The notes beneath the pieces are model-generated. The model made no database searches. It had not been told where the DNA came from and saw only the letters and a program-made list of their open reading frames with translations. Of a stretch of DNA of 59,794 nt, positions 25,004-35,858 are shown piece after piece (the stretch's first letter is position 1; each line of letters opens with the position of its first letter). Location of the stretch: positions 1 through 59,794 of the forward strand of contig JAZSKB010000045.1 in assembly GCA_045534635.1 (NCBI GenBank), written 5' to 3'. Both the position numbers and the translations under genes were made by a program. The DNA is from UBA1205 sp045534635 (GTDB taxonomy: Bacteria; Bacteroidota; Bacteroidia; Bacteroidales; WCHB1-69).

Positions 25004-25402
25004 ATGACAATGAAAAGGTTTTTTTTAGTAGTAATAGGATTATTGTTGATGAGTTCTTTTGTTGGATTGGCACAGTCTCAACAAACAGATAAGTCATTCT
25101 TAAATCTGGAAAAACAAGCGTTGAATTTTGGAGAAATTTCCATGGGAAATGCTAAAACAATGCTTCTTAAATTTACCAATACAGGTAAAAAAACATTGAT
25201 ATTGTTTGATGTATATACAAATTGTGGTTGTACAACTGTAGATTGGCCTAAAGACCCTTTCGCACCGGGGAAATCAGGAGAAATAAAAGTAACATACAAT
25301 CCTACAGAAGAAGGTGCTTTCAATAAAACGATATACATTTATTCAAATGCATCGAACAAACAGGAAACTGTTAAAATAGAAGGATTTGTTATTGAAAAAT
25401 AA
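25004..25402 (+). CDS. Secreted DUF1573 protein 1
   Basis: A 132-residue exported protein: signal peptide to about residue 22, then one immunoglobulin-like DUF1573 domain with the hallmark NCGCTTVDWPKDPFAPGKSG. The role of DUF1573 proteins is unknown; many occur in Bacteroidota envelopes. A second ATG two codons in is equally good. The downstream gene is a clear paralog, with the same CGCT-WPK-P-PGK pattern, so this is a tandem duplication. Confidence 0.88.
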   Translation: MTMKRFFLVVIGLLLMSSFVGLAQSQQTDKSFLNLEKQALNFGEISMGNAKTMLLKFTNTGKKTLILFDVYTNCGCTTVDWPKDPFAPGKSGEIKVTYNPTEEGAFNKTIYIYSNASNKQETVKIEGFVIEK

Positions 25403-25457
25403 AAAAGAGAATATAAAAAGTAATAATTATAGTAAAAATTATAGAAAGGAAATAGAG

Positions 25458-25937
25458 ATGAAAAAGTTAGTAACAGTATTATTAGTAGTAAGTGCGATGT
25501 TTATGAGCGGAAATATATTTGCTCAAACAACAGAAAAAGCAGAAAAAAGTAAAAAAAGTAAAAGTCCAGAAATCGAATTTGAAAGTTTAGAATATGATTA
25601 TGGCACTATTTACGAAGGAGCAGACGGTACTTCAGAATTTGTATTTAAAAATACAGGAAAAGAACCGCTAATCTTGAGTAATGTTTACACAAGTTGTGGT
25701 TGTACAGTTCCTACTTGGCCAAAAGAACCTATTATGCCAGGGAAAACTTCTTCTATAATAGTAAAATACCAAACAAGTCGTGTTGGCCCTATCAGCAAAA
25801 TAATAACAGTATTGTCCAATGCTGAAACATTACCAAGGGTAGAATTGAGAATAAAAGGAACAATAAAACCTAAAGCAGAGGCAGAACTTCCTGAAAAACA
25901 AACTAACCCAATGCAAACAACTCCCAGTGAGAAGTAA
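25458..25937 (+). CDS. Secreted DUF1573 protein 2
   Basis: A 159-residue paralog of the previous gene: signal peptide (to about residue 22), a short Lys/Ser linker, the DUF1573 domain with SCGCTVPTWPKEPIMPGKTS, and an extra Pro/Glu/Thr tail. The frame is open further upstream, back into the previous gene, but the ATG at 25458 restores a proper signal peptide, so I start there. The gap to the paralog is 55 bases and the next gene follows after 6 bases, so all three are probably one transcript. Confidence 0.88.
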   Translation: MKKLVTVLLVVSAMFMSGNIFAQTTEKAEKSKKSKSPEIEFESLEYDYGTIYEGADGTSEFVFKNTGKEPLILSNVYTSCGCTVPTWPKEPIMPGKTSSIIVKYQTSRVGPISKIITVLSNAETLPRVELRIKGTIKPKAEAELPEKQTNPMQTTPSEK

Positions 25938-25943
25938 TAATTG

Positions 25944-27218
25944 ATGTTCTCAAAATTTAAAAAGAGTACTATAATAACATTTCTTTTAATTATATGGCTC
26001 GCTCCTATACAAGCGAGCTATTTGCTTATTCCTATGGATAAAGTGCAAACAAATCACTTAAAAGCTTATGGAATAGCATTTTGGATACTTCAACAAGAAA
26101 CAGAATTGAGTTGGTTGCTCAATTATCGTGGTGGTAGTTTTATGTGTGAATATCATGAATCTTTTGAAAAAGAATGTGCTATTAGAGGTGTTTCTTATCA
26201 AATTATTGCTGATGTGCAACGGAATGCTATTTTGCAAGAAATTGCTCAAGCCGATGTTAATATGAATGAAATAAAATTGCATAAAGCTCCTCGGATTGCT
26301 GTATATTCTCCAAAAAATAAATTACCTTGGGACGATGCTGTTACTTTGGTGCTTACTTATGCTGAAATTCCTTATGATGTCATTTATGATGAAGAAGTTA
26401 TCAATGGAGTTTTACCCGCTTACGATTGGTTACATCTTCATCATGAAGATTTTACAGGACAATATGGAAAATTTTGGGAAAATTATCGCAATGCTCCTTG
26501 GTACATTGAAGATGTACAAAAACAAGAAGCTACCGCTAAAAAATTAGGGTTCGATAAAGTTTCTCAACTAAAATTGGCAGTAGTAAAAAAAATTCGTGAA
26601 TTTGTTGCCGGTGGAGGTTATATGTTCGCAATGTGTTCGGCTCCAGATAGTTTCGATGTAGCATTGGCTGCTGATGGTGTCGATATTTGCGATGTCCCTT
26701 TCGATGGTGACCCAATGGATAGAAATGCTCAAAGTAAATTGAATTTTGAAAATACTTTCGCTTTTCATAATTTTAAAATATCAACAAACCCTCATGAATA
26801 CGAAATATCAGATATTGATGTAGATGTTTCATTACATATTTACAATCAAAATAATGACTTTTTTACTCTTTTTGAATTTTCTGCTAAGTGGGACCCTGTG
26901 CCTACAATGTTATGTCAAAATCATTATCAGGTTTTACGTGGTTTTATGGGGCAAAGTACTGCTTTTAGAAAAGATAAAATCAAACCTAATGTGATTATTT
27001 TAGGAGAAAACAAAGCCTTTAATGAAGCAAGATACATTCATGGAGAATTTGGAAAGGGAACTTTTACTTTTTTGGGAGGACACGATCCAGAAGATTATCA
27101 ACATTATGTTGGAGACCCTGCAACAGATTTGAATTTATATCCTAATTCAGAAGGTTATCGCTTGATATTGAACAATATTTTGTTTCCTGCTGCTAAAAAA
27201 GAAAAAAGAAAAACTTAA
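25944..27218 (+). CDS. Secreted protein often mislabelled asparagine synthetase B
   Basis: A 424-residue exported protein: signal peptide to about residue 24, then SYLLIPMDKVQTNHLKAYGI. Later comes a class I amidotransferase-like stretch (WLHLHHEDFTGQYGKF near 155, VAGGGYMFAMCSAPDSFDVA near 225). Proteins with this start are widely annotated in Bacteroidota as asparagine synthetase B, but I see no asparagine synthetase domains. I read it as an envelope protein of unknown function with a ThuA/GATase-like fold. It follows the DUF1573 pair closely. ATG at 25944 preferred over the TTG one codon earlier. Confidence 0.65.
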   Translation: MFSKFKKSTIITFLLIIWLAPIQASYLLIPMDKVQTNHLKAYGIAFWILQQETELSWLLNYRGGSFMCEYHESFEKECAIRGVSYQIIADVQRNAILQEIAQADVNMNEIKLHKAPRIAVYSPKNKLPWDDAVTLVLTYAEIPYDVIYDEEVINGVLPAYDWLHLHHEDFTGQYGKFWENYRNAPWYIEDVQKQEATAKKLGFDKVSQLKLAVVKKIREFVAGGGYMFAMCSAPDSFDVALAADGVDICDVPFDGDPMDRNAQSKLNFENTFAFHNFKISTNPHEYEISDIDVDVSLHIYNQNNDFFTLFEFSAKWDPVPTMLCQNHYQVLRGFMGQSTAFRKDKIKPNVIILGENKAFNEARYIHGEFGKGTFTFLGGHDPEDYQHYVGDPATDLNLYPNSEGYRLILNNILFPAAKKEKRKT

Positions 27219-27532
27219 AAAATTCTTAAAAATCTCTATTTAAAAATATGCTTTTATAGAAAAATAATGCTATAAAAGTTGTTCTTATATATAATATAGA
27301 TAAGCAATACTTAAAATATTGTATAAAACTGAACAAAAAACGGAAATTCTTTTGAAAAATGAAAAAAATACAATTATCAACAAAAAACGGTTGAAATAGA
27401 TGTAAATTAAAATTAATTGCATTGAAAAACAATAAAATAAAAAAAAATAAGAAAATGATTTTTTTTCAAATGTATTTTGTATTGAAATTATTACTAATTT
27501 AGCAGTCTGAAAAAGTAAAGGATTTAATTTTT
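27219..27532. other. Intergenic region with the TonB receptor promoter
   Basis: About 310 bases without a believable gene. Near the right end TTTG (27476-27479) and TAATTTAG (27495-27502, one mismatch to TAnnTTTG) may form a promoter, though the 15-base spacer is short. No terminator hairpin with a T-run is clear after the preceding gene. Confidence 0.35.
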
Positions 27533-30500
27533 ATGAAGATGCTAAGAAAGGTACTTTTTACACTTGTAATAGTGTTAGTTACGGGCAGCGTTGCTTACGG
27601 GCAAGGAGCCACGGTTAAGGGAAAGGTTACTGAAAATGATGGAAAAACTCCCATCGAATTTGCCAATGTCCGCTTGATGCAAGAAGGTTCATTGATAATA
27701 GGTGCCGTTACAGATGAAGAAGGTCAATATACACTTAGACCGGTTTCTCCTGGAAAGTATGACTTAATAGTTACTTATACAGGGTATGCAGAATTTAAAT
27801 TAACAAATTTTGAAATTCGTGGAAGTCAAACAAAAATTCAAGATGTTAAAATGACATCTTCTGCTATTACCACTAAAGCAGTTGTGGTTACAGCAGAAAA
27901 ACCTTTATTCTCTGCCGATGCAACGGTTACAGAAGATAGAGTTACTGCCGAAGATATGAAAAATATGGCGGTAAAAACAGTTTCTGGTATTTTGTCAACA
28001 ATGACAGGTGTTACCGTTAATGCTGGTGGTGGTATGAACGTTCGTGGTGCTCGTGAAGGACAAACCGCTACTTATGTAGATGGTATGAAAGTTTCATCAT
28101 CAAGTGTGCCTCAAAGTGCTATTGGTGAGTTCGCCCTTTTAATGGGTGCTCTTCCTGCAAAATATGGTGATGCAACATCTGTTATAGAAATAGAAACAAA
28201 AGGACCATCAACTGTTCATCATGGAAGTGTTGATGTTTTCGGAAGTATTGATGGTTATAATGATTTTAATTTGCGTTTTGATGTTACAGGTCCTATTGTA
28301 AAAGCAAAACCAGATGGTAGTGGAACAAGAGTTGGATATATGCTTTCAGGAGAAGCTGGATATAGTTCAGGTGGTGCCGTTAGAGGTGGTACTTACAGAG
28401 CAAGTCAAGAAACTATTGATTATTTAATAGCCAACCCTTTGCGTTCTGTGGACAATCTCTCTGAAGCAGTAGCAATGAATACTAATTATATAACTAAATA
28501 CCAAGAAGGAAATATTCTTTCTTTAGAAGAAAAGAAAGGACATCGTTTGCAAAATGCTTGGAGTTATTCTGGTGTTATTGCTGGTAAAATAGATATTCGT
28601 ACTTCAAAGAATGTTGACTTTATGGTTACAGGTAACTTAAGTTATGCAAGAGGAAGGTCTTATTCTTTTGCTAATACTTTGTTCAACTCTGCTAATAATG
28701 GAATGTCTAATTCTTTGAATTGGAATGTTAATGCTCGTTTTACTCAACGATTCAATTCAGATAAAGATTCTAAAATTCAAAATGCATTCTATCGTTTACA
28801 AGCATATTATAATCAAAGTACAGGTCATAGTTATAGTCATATTCACAAAGATAATTTGTTTGATTATGGTTATATTGGTAAATTTGAACATACTATGTCT
28901 AAATACTATCAAAGTGAACAAAAAGTAATTTATAATGGAGAAGAAATTGAAGCAACAGCAATGCAAACCTATTATGTATCCGATGTAAAATTTACAGCAA
29001 GTGATAAAAATCCTGCAATGGCAAATTATACATTAGGAGCATACGAACGTGCTGGAGGTTTTATGGTAAATGATGAAAGAATTCAATATTATAAAGGTTT
29101 GCTCAATGGAGAAACTCCAGATAGGTCCGCTTATGGATTGTTTACAGCACCAGGAATGTGTTACAATGGAAATGGTCGTTCTTTCACAGACCGTATCGGT
29201 GCAAAAGCAATGGTTTCTTTTGATATAAAAGGTAAAGAAGGTAAAGACCATAATATAGAATTTGGTTTTGAATATATTCAAACAACTTCACATAGTTATT
29301 CTATAAGTCCTCGTGGTTTGTGGACAATTATGAGACAACAAGCAAACTCTCATATAAAAGAAATTGATAAAGAAAACCCTATATTCTATTATGATGAACA
29401 TGGTTTACTTATAGATACTGTAGATTATAAAAGATTGGTTAGTATTGAAAGTCAAAATACATTTGATAAATCTATTAGAACAAAATTGGGAGCGGCTCCA
29501 GATGAATGGATAGATATTGATGCTTATGACCCTTCTACATATTCATTGGATATGTTCTCTCCAGAAGATTTATTAAATTCAGGAAATAATATAATATCAT
29601 ATTATGGATACGATTATACAGGAACAAAACGTATCAATAAAGCAATCACTATGTCAGATTTAGAAAATTGGTTTAACGAAGGAGACCCTAACAATGTAAG
29701 AGATTTCTCTTCAATAGGTGCTTCTAAACCGATTCGTATGGCTGCTTATCTTCAAGATAAATTTGCTATCAAGAGTTTGTATTTTAGTTTAGGTTTGCGT
29801 TTAGATATTTTTGACAACAATCAACCATACGTTAAAGATATGTTCTTGTACAGAGAAGCATATACAGTAAAAGAAGCACAAGCAGCAAATTTACTTGGTG
29901 ATGCTTATATCCCTGATTTTATGCAAGGTAGCGATGAATATTATGTATATGTTCAAGATGCAAGTGTAACATCAAATGCAGAAATTACCGCTTTTAGAAA
30001 AAATCTTACTTGGTACGACAATCAAGGAAATGAAGTAGTTGATGCTGCTACATTGGCTGCTGCTGCTGGTCAAACTAACTTGATGCCATTGTTGAAAGAA
30101 TTGCCCGGTTCTTCTGATGCTACAAAAGTAAATTATAAAGCATTCTCAGATTATACTCCTACATTTGCAAATGGTGGTATAACTTTATCTCCACGTATTT
30201 CTTTCTCTTTCGTTGTTGGTGAAAGTTCTGTGTTCTCTGCAAGTTACAATATTGTAACCAATACAGCAAGTCAATTAATGTCTCCAATCTCTTATTTCTT
30301 CTTTGAAAAATATGCTTCTTCAGGTAGTGTTCTTTCTAACCCAGGATTGAAACCAGAAAGAAGTATTGATTACGAAATTGGTTTCCAACAAGGAATTACA
30401 AGAGATTTGAAAGTAGAATTTAAAGCATATTATAGTGAAAAACGTGACCAAATAGTTGTTTATCACTACAATCAAGCATATCCACAAAGTTATTATTCTT

Positions 30501-31273
30501 ATACCAATATGGACTTTGGAACAACTCAAGGTTTTATGTTTGGTTTGACAATGCGTAAAGTGAAAAATATTTCATTTAGGGCAAATTATACATTACAATT
30601 TGCAAAAGGAACAGGTTCTGATGCAACATCTACTATAGCATTGATTCGTTCAGGACAACCTAATTTGCGTACTTTAACAGTATTAGATTATGACCAACGT
30701 CATAAAATTAATTTGAACTTAGAATATTCTTTTGGTTTTGGAACTGATTACAATGGACCAAAAACAACAAAAGCGAAAGCCGATGGTCGTTCAAAAGAAA
30801 TTAGATGGTTGCAAGGTGCAGGTGTTAGCCTACAATTAAGTGTAGGTAGTGGTTTCCCATATACTCGTTCAAGTGTTGCATATTCAACTATTGTTAATCA
30901 AGGTGCTCGTAGTGTAGAAGGTGCTATCAATGGTTCTCGTAAACCATGGTTATTTAGTTGTAATATGAACATTTGGAAAGACTTTTTGTTGACCTTGAAG
31001 AAGGATGAAGATATGAGAAAACAAAAGAATGGTTATTTGCGTGTATATGTTGCTATTGAAAACTTATTCAATATCAAACAATCAAGAAGTGTTTATCCAT
31101 ATACTGGAGACCCTATGGATGATGGTTTCTTAACAGCAAGAGATTTTCAACAATACATAGCAGGTCAAGAAAATGTTCAATCATTTATTGACTATTATAC
31201 GATAGCTATGGAAGGTACAAATCGTTATGGTGTTCCAATGACAGCGTCGTTAGGTGTTTCATTTAGTTTCTAA
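27533..31273 (+). CDS. TonB-dependent outer-membrane receptor with carboxypeptidase-like domain
   Basis: A 1246-residue outer-membrane protein. The signal peptide is followed by a CarboxypepD_reg-like beta domain (about 25-115, GKVTENDGKTPIEFANVRL), a plug domain (about 125-240, with MNVRGAREGQTATYVDGM) and a long barrel ending in Phe, as usual for outer-membrane insertion. It uses TonB energy to move a ligand or to assist other surface proteins. No SusD partner follows; instead a T9SS cargo and a PorV-like barrel do, so the gene is probably part of a surface-secretion unit and not a glycan-uptake locus. Confidence 0.92.
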   Translation: MKMLRKVLFTLVIVLVTGSVAYGQGATVKGKVTENDGKTPIEFANVRLMQEGSLIIGAVTDEEGQYTLRPVSPGKYDLIVTYTGYAEFKLTNFEIRGSQTKIQDVKMTSSAITTKAVVVTAEKPLFSADATVTEDRVTAEDMKNMAVKTVSGILSTMTGVTVNAGGGMNVRGAREGQTATYVDGMKVSSSSVPQSAIGEFALLMGALPAKYGDATSVIEIETKGPSTVHHGSVDVFGSIDGYNDFNLRFDVTGPIVKAKPDGSGTRVGYMLSGEAGYSSGGAVRGGTYRASQETIDYLIANPLRSVDNLSEAVAMNTNYITKYQEGNILSLEEKKGHRLQNAWSYSGVIAGKIDIRTSKNVDFMVTGNLSYARGRSYSFANTLFNSANNGMSNSLNWNVNARFTQRFNSDKDSKIQNAFYRLQAYYNQSTGHSYSHIHKDNLFDYGYIGKFEHTMSKYYQSEQKVIYNGEEIEATAMQTYYVSDVKFTASDKNPAMANYTLGAYERAGGFMVNDERIQYYKGLLNGETPDRSAYGLFTAPGMCYNGNGRSFTDRIGAKAMVSFDIKGKEGKDHNIEFGFEYIQTTSHSYSISPRGLWTIMRQQANSHIKEIDKENPIFYYDEHGLLIDTVDYKRLVSIESQNTFDKSIRTKLGAAPDEWIDIDAYDPSTYSLDMFSPEDLLNSGNNIISYYGYDYTGTKRINKAITMSDLENWFNEGDPNNVRDFSSIGASKPIRMAAYLQDKFAIKSLYFSLGLRLDIFDNNQPYVKDMFLYREAYTVKEAQAANLLGDAYIPDFMQGSDEYYVYVQDASVTSNAEITAFRKNLTWYDNQGNEVVDAATLAAAAGQTNLMPLLKELPGSSDATKVNYKAFSDYTPTFANGGITLSPRISFSFVVGESSVFSASYNIVTNTASQLMSPISYFFFEKYASSGSVLSNPGLKPERSIDYEIGFQQGITRDLKVEFKAYYSEKRDQIVVYHYNQAYPQSYYSYTNMDFGTTQGFMFGLTMRKVKNISFRANYTLQFAKGTGSDATSTIALIRSGQPNLRTLTVLDYDQRHKINLNLEYSFGFGTDYNGPKTTKAKADGRSKEIRWLQGAGVSLQLSVGSGFPYTRSSVAYSTIVNQGARSVEGAINGSRKPWLFSCNMNIWKDFLLTLKKDEDMRKQKNGYLRVYVAIENLFNIKQSRSVYPYTGDPMDDGFLTARDFQQYIAGQENVQSFIDYYTIAMEGTNRYGVPMTASLGVSFSF

Positions 31274-31314
31274 TTAATAAAATTGTAAATATTAATACGA
31301 AAAAATACATATAT

Positions 31315-34300
31315 ATGAAAAATATAGTAAGAATATTTAGTATTGTAGTCGCTGCCACATTTTTGATAAATGTTGCAAGTGCAGAAGTCTATGTAGGAGA
31401 CCCTGTACGCAAAAATACAAAAAATACAAGAAAGGCAGCAGGATGTGTTCCTGCTTCTGGTTCAAGTCAATTGGAAGTGAACAATGTTCGTGCATACATA
31501 GAAACTTCTGGTTCTATGTGGTTTAATAGTAGTAAAGCACAATATTTTATTCCAAAATCTGGTAATGCTTCATCTATGTTTGCTGCTGCATTATGGATTG
31601 GGGGTATGGACGTTGCTGGTCAGTTGAAATTAGCTGCTTTGAGGTTCAGACAAAACGGTGACGATTTCTGGCCAGGACCGCTGTTGTTACAAGATGCTAC
31701 CGTAGATCAAGCAACTTGTTCTATGTACGATAAGCATTTTTATATGACAAAAGTAATGGCAAGAAACCATAGAGATAGTTTCAATATTAAAGGTTATTCT
31801 ATACCTAAAGAAATTAAAGAATGGCCGGGTAACCCTATAGACGGCAATACCAAACAAAGTTGGTATATTGCTCCTTACGTGGATGTTGACGGTGACGGAA
31901 GTTATAACCCAGAAAATGGAGATTATCCGTATTATGATTTCAATAACGATTTATGCCCTTGGACAACAAAAAATAGGGCATTGGCCGCTGAAGGTCGTTT
32001 GCCTCAAACAATGGAAACTCAAAATAATATCTCAACAGGTGGTATTATGGCAGACCAAGTATTAAAAGGTGATGCTACTTTGTGGTGGATATTCAATGAT
32101 AAAGGTAATGCCCATAAAGAAACAAAAGGTTCTGCTATTGGTTTGGAAATTAGAGCACAAGCATTTGGGTTTGCTACAACCGATGAATTGAACAATATGA
32201 CTTTCTATTCTTATGAAATTATCAATCGTTCTACTTATGAATTGACAGAAACTTATTTCTCTCAATGGGTTGATGCTGACCTTGGTTACGCAAAAGACGA
32301 CTATGTAGGTTGTGACGTAGAAAGAGGTTTAGGATATTGTTACAATGGTACTGCTGTTGATGGTAACGGATTGAATACAGAATATGGTGCCAATCCTCCT
32401 GCAGTTGGTGTTGACTTTTTCCAAGGTCCATATTTAGATGCTGATGGATATGACAATCCATCTTATAAAGGAGACAATTATTATGGTCCTTCTTTCTTGG
32501 CAAATTATGGCAATGTTTGTGAAATAGTTACTGCTCATGAAACTGCAAGAGAATTTACTTGGCATCTTCGTTTTGATTCTGCTTCAGGTCAATGGATAGA
32601 TACAACAGCGTTTGTTCCTGTTAGAGCAGAAGCAATCAATGGTGTTAATTTTGGTGATGGTATTCCAGATAATGAACGTTTTGGTATGAGACGTTTCGTT
32701 TATCACAATAATGATAATTCAGAAACTGGAGACCCTTCTATTGCAGTAGATTATTACAATATGTTGAGAGGTATTTGGAAAGACAATACCCCTATGCGTT
32801 ATGGTGCAAATGGTCACTATTTGAAAACTGGTACAGGTGTTCCTCAATGTGATTTTATGTTTCCAGGAGATACTGACCCTTGTAATTGGGGAACAAAAGG
32901 TATAAATCCAGGTATCGTATGGACAGAAGAAACAGTAGGAAATGCTCCAGAAGACCGTCGTTTTATGCAATCTGCTGGTCCTTTTACATTGAAAGCAGGT
33001 TCTATCAACTATATTACAGTAGGTATTCCATGGGCAAGAGCAACAGGTACTCCTTGGGCTTCTGTATTATTGTTGAAAGCAGTTGACGATAAAGCACAAA
33101 TATTATTTGAATCTTGTTTCAAAGTAGTTGATGGTCCTGATGCTCCAGATTTGGTATTCCAAGAAATGGACCAAAAATTGATTTGTTATATGTCTAATAA
33201 TGCTTCTTCTAATAACTACAGAGAAAAATATCGTGAAGAAGACCCTTCTATTCCTGCATATAGAGTAAAATCTTCAATAGATACAAGAATGGATACTCTT
33301 CAAGTGGTAACAGTAGATACTCTTCAAGGTCTTAGTGGAGATTCATTAGTTTATAATGTTTATGATACAGTTATAGAAGTAGCAGTTACAATTTCTGATA
33401 CTATTCCTTATGATAATGAATATGTATTTGAAGGTTATCAAGTATATCAATTGGTAGATGCTAATGTGGGTGCAGCAGAATTGACAGATAATTCAAAAGC
33501 ACGTTTAGTATATCAATGCGATATTAAAAATGGTGTAGGTTATATTGTAAATCATGAATACAATGCTTCTGTAAGAACTGAAGTACCTATCATGAAAGTA
33601 GAAGGAGCAGACAAAGGAATTCTTCATAGTTTTGAAATAACAGAAGATAAATTCTATGGTTCTACTTTAATTAACCATCAAAAATATTATTATATGGCAG
33701 TAGCATACGCATATAATAATTATGAAACTTATGGTACAAGTTCTGATAATCCAGAAGGATTGTTTGGACAAAAAAGACCTTATTTGTCTGGAAACAAAAA
33801 TATTAAAATGTATACTGTAATTCCTCATAAAAATGCAGTAGAAGAAAATGGTACTATTGCAAATTCAGTATATGGAACTCAACCACAAATTACCCAAATG
33901 GAAGGTCATGGTAATGGTGGAAATGCTTTGAGATTGACAAAAGCGACAGTAGAAGAAATTTTGAAAAATGGTAAAGCAGATAGTTTAGTTTTTGAAATTA
34001 ATGCAGGTCCTATTGGTGTTAAAGTAATTGACCCATTGCAAGTACATGGTTCTGATTATGTAGTTAGATTTTATAACGAAGATTCAACAGTTGATGTTGT
34101 AACAGACGATACAAAATGGGCATTAGAATACACTACACCATCGGGTAACGATACCATTATAGAATCAGAACATTCTATTAGTGTTCAAAATGAACAATTA
34201 TTTACTGAATTGGGTATTTCTATCACTATTAACAATGCAAAATTTGCTCCGTTGACAGATTTTATTGTTTCAGAAAATAAAAATGCTTATTATTTGTATT

Positions 34301-35829
34301 CAACAGTATCTCATATATCAACAACTCAAGAAACAGAAGGAAATGTTGGTATTAGATTCTTTGCAGATGCAGGAGGTTCAGGTATATCTAATTGGATACG
34401 TTCAGGACAAACAAAAGTTGGCGATTGGGCTTTAGGTAAACAAACTTACGAAGAAAAACGTCAAGAAGATTATTATATCGAATTGGCAGGTTCTTCATTG
34501 TATGCCAATGGAATTGTTAACGTTAATAGTACAAGTTTTACTACATGGTTAGACAAAGATAGACAATTTGAAAAAATATTAGGTTCAACTTGGGCTCCTT
34601 ATGCGTTGGCTTCTATTTACGATAATGCTCCTGGTTTTGGTTTTGAATCACCAGAATATAGAGATGGTTATGGTAATTTGAGAGACTCCGTTAGAGTTAA
34701 CGATAATCCATTCAAAACAACTTATCCTCTTATGACAGAATTGTATAGTGTAGATATAGTATTTACAGCGGATACTTCATTATGGACAAGATGTTGTGTT
34801 GTTGAAATAGGTTCAGACTCTAATGCAACAATAGGAAAAGCAAAACGTCATAATTTACGTAAAAGTCCTTCTGTTGACAAAAATGGAAAACCAGATGGAA
34901 CAGGTTATGGTATGAGTTGGTTCCCAGGATATGCTATTTGTATAGAAACAGGTGAAAGATTAAATATTATGTTTGGAGAAGACTCTCGTTTGGGAGGAGA
35001 TTTATACAAAGGAACAGATATGATATTTAATCCTCCATATTCTTCTGGAAATGATGTATCATTTGGATATCAAATTGGTGGAGGACATTACATTTATATA
35101 ATGGGTCATAGAGATATGTACAAAGATAAAAGTATAAATGGATATGAAGTAGAAGATGTTCCTACAAGTAGAATTTGTCCTGCTTACGATGAAGGTCAAT
35201 GGTTGTACAATGCATTGAAAGGTTTAGAAACAAATACAAATCCACAAAATAGAAATATAACGAAAAATTATATTTACAAAAATGCAATGTGGACTGCTAT
35301 TCCAATGACTATATCAGAAAATTGGTTGCCAGCAGGTTCTAAAACAACAATTTCTATTAGAGTAACACGTCCTTATGAAAGATGGGTATCTACCAAAAAT
35401 ACAAGTGTGTCAAATCCTATAAACAACAATATGCCATTGTATAAATTTACAACGAAAAATATTGCAACACAAATAGGACAAAAGAATGTTATGGAAACAT
35501 ATATGGATTCAATACGTATAGTTCCAAATCCATATTATGGAGCCGCTTTTGGTGGATATGAAGCATCTCAAGTAGAAACAAAAGTAAAACTTGTAAACTT
35601 GCCAAAGAGTTGTAAAGTTAAAATATTTACTTTAGATGGTACATTGATTCGTTCTTTCGATAAACCTGATGATGGTACTACTTTGTTGGAATGGGATTTG
35701 AAAAACTCAGCAAATATTCCTATTGCAAGCGGTATGTATCTAATTCATATAAGAGATAATGAATATAATTTTGAAAAGACAGTGAAATTCTTGTGCATAC
35801 AACGTCCATTTGATGTTAATGCTTTCTAA
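31315..35829 (+). CDS. Giant T9SS-sorted surface protein
   Basis: A 1504-residue exported protein. After the signal peptide there is a calcium-type loop DVDGDGSYNPENGDYP near residues 189-204, common in T9SS cargo. The body has no recognised catalytic domain, with many Gly/Asn/Tyr-rich beta stretches. The last ~85 residues are a type A T9SS C-terminal domain: IRIVPNPYYG, then VKLVNLPKSCKVKIFTLDG, and ASGMYLIHI. It would cross the outer membrane by T9SS and be anchored or released. The gene is 41 bases after the TonB receptor and 29 before the PorV-like gene, so the three form one operon. Confidence 0.82.
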   Translation: MKNIVRIFSIVVAATFLINVASAEVYVGDPVRKNTKNTRKAAGCVPASGSSQLEVNNVRAYIETSGSMWFNSSKAQYFIPKSGNASSMFAAALWIGGMDVAGQLKLAALRFRQNGDDFWPGPLLLQDATVDQATCSMYDKHFYMTKVMARNHRDSFNIKGYSIPKEIKEWPGNPIDGNTKQSWYIAPYVDVDGDGSYNPENGDYPYYDFNNDLCPWTTKNRALAAEGRLPQTMETQNNISTGGIMADQVLKGDATLWWIFNDKGNAHKETKGSAIGLEIRAQAFGFATTDELNNMTFYSYEIINRSTYELTETYFSQWVDADLGYAKDDYVGCDVERGLGYCYNGTAVDGNGLNTEYGANPPAVGVDFFQGPYLDADGYDNPSYKGDNYYGPSFLANYGNVCEIVTAHETAREFTWHLRFDSASGQWIDTTAFVPVRAEAINGVNFGDGIPDNERFGMRRFVYHNNDNSETGDPSIAVDYYNMLRGIWKDNTPMRYGANGHYLKTGTGVPQCDFMFPGDTDPCNWGTKGINPGIVWTEETVGNAPEDRRFMQSAGPFTLKAGSINYITVGIPWARATGTPWASVLLLKAVDDKAQILFESCFKVVDGPDAPDLVFQEMDQKLICYMSNNASSNNYREKYREEDPSIPAYRVKSSIDTRMDTLQVVTVDTLQGLSGDSLVYNVYDTVIEVAVTISDTIPYDNEYVFEGYQVYQLVDANVGAAELTDNSKARLVYQCDIKNGVGYIVNHEYNASVRTEVPIMKVEGADKGILHSFEITEDKFYGSTLINHQKYYYMAVAYAYNNYETYGTSSDNPEGLFGQKRPYLSGNKNIKMYTVIPHKNAVEENGTIANSVYGTQPQITQMEGHGNGGNALRLTKATVEEILKNGKADSLVFEINAGPIGVKVIDPLQVHGSDYVVRFYNEDSTVDVVTDDTKWALEYTTPSGNDTIIESEHSISVQNEQLFTELGISITINNAKFAPLTDFIVSENKNAYYLYSTVSHISTTQETEGNVGIRFFADAGGSGISNWIRSGQTKVGDWALGKQTYEEKRQEDYYIELAGSSLYANGIVNVNSTSFTTWLDKDRQFEKILGSTWAPYALASIYDNAPGFGFESPEYRDGYGNLRDSVRVNDNPFKTTYPLMTELYSVDIVFTADTSLWTRCCVVEIGSDSNATIGKAKRHNLRKSPSVDKNGKPDGTGYGMSWFPGYAICIETGERLNIMFGEDSRLGGDLYKGTDMIFNPPYSSGNDVSFGYQIGGGHYIYIMGHRDMYKDKSINGYEVEDVPTSRICPAYDEGQWLYNALKGLETNTNPQNRNITKNYIYKNAMWTAIPMTISENWLPAGSKTTISIRVTRPYERWVSTKNTSVSNPINNNMPLYKFTTKNIATQIGQKNVMETYMDSIRIVPNPYYGAAFGGYEASQVETKVKLVNLPKSCKVKIFTLDGTLIRSFDKPDDGTTLLEWDLKNSANIPIASGMYLIHIRDNEYNFEKTVKFLCIQRPFDVNAF

Positions 35830-35858
35830 TAATAATTATATAATAATTTAAATAGGAT

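Noticed and set aside
25944..27218. Label asparagine synthetase B for the secreted protein
   Set aside because: There is a signal peptide, and neither the N-terminal Cys amidotransferase nor the synthetase ATP loop of AsnB is visible.
32062..32970. Antisense open frames inside the giant T9SS cargo gene
   Set aside because: The plus-strand frame is continuous over 1504 codons and ends in a clear sorting domain; the antisense frames are side effects of its codon use.
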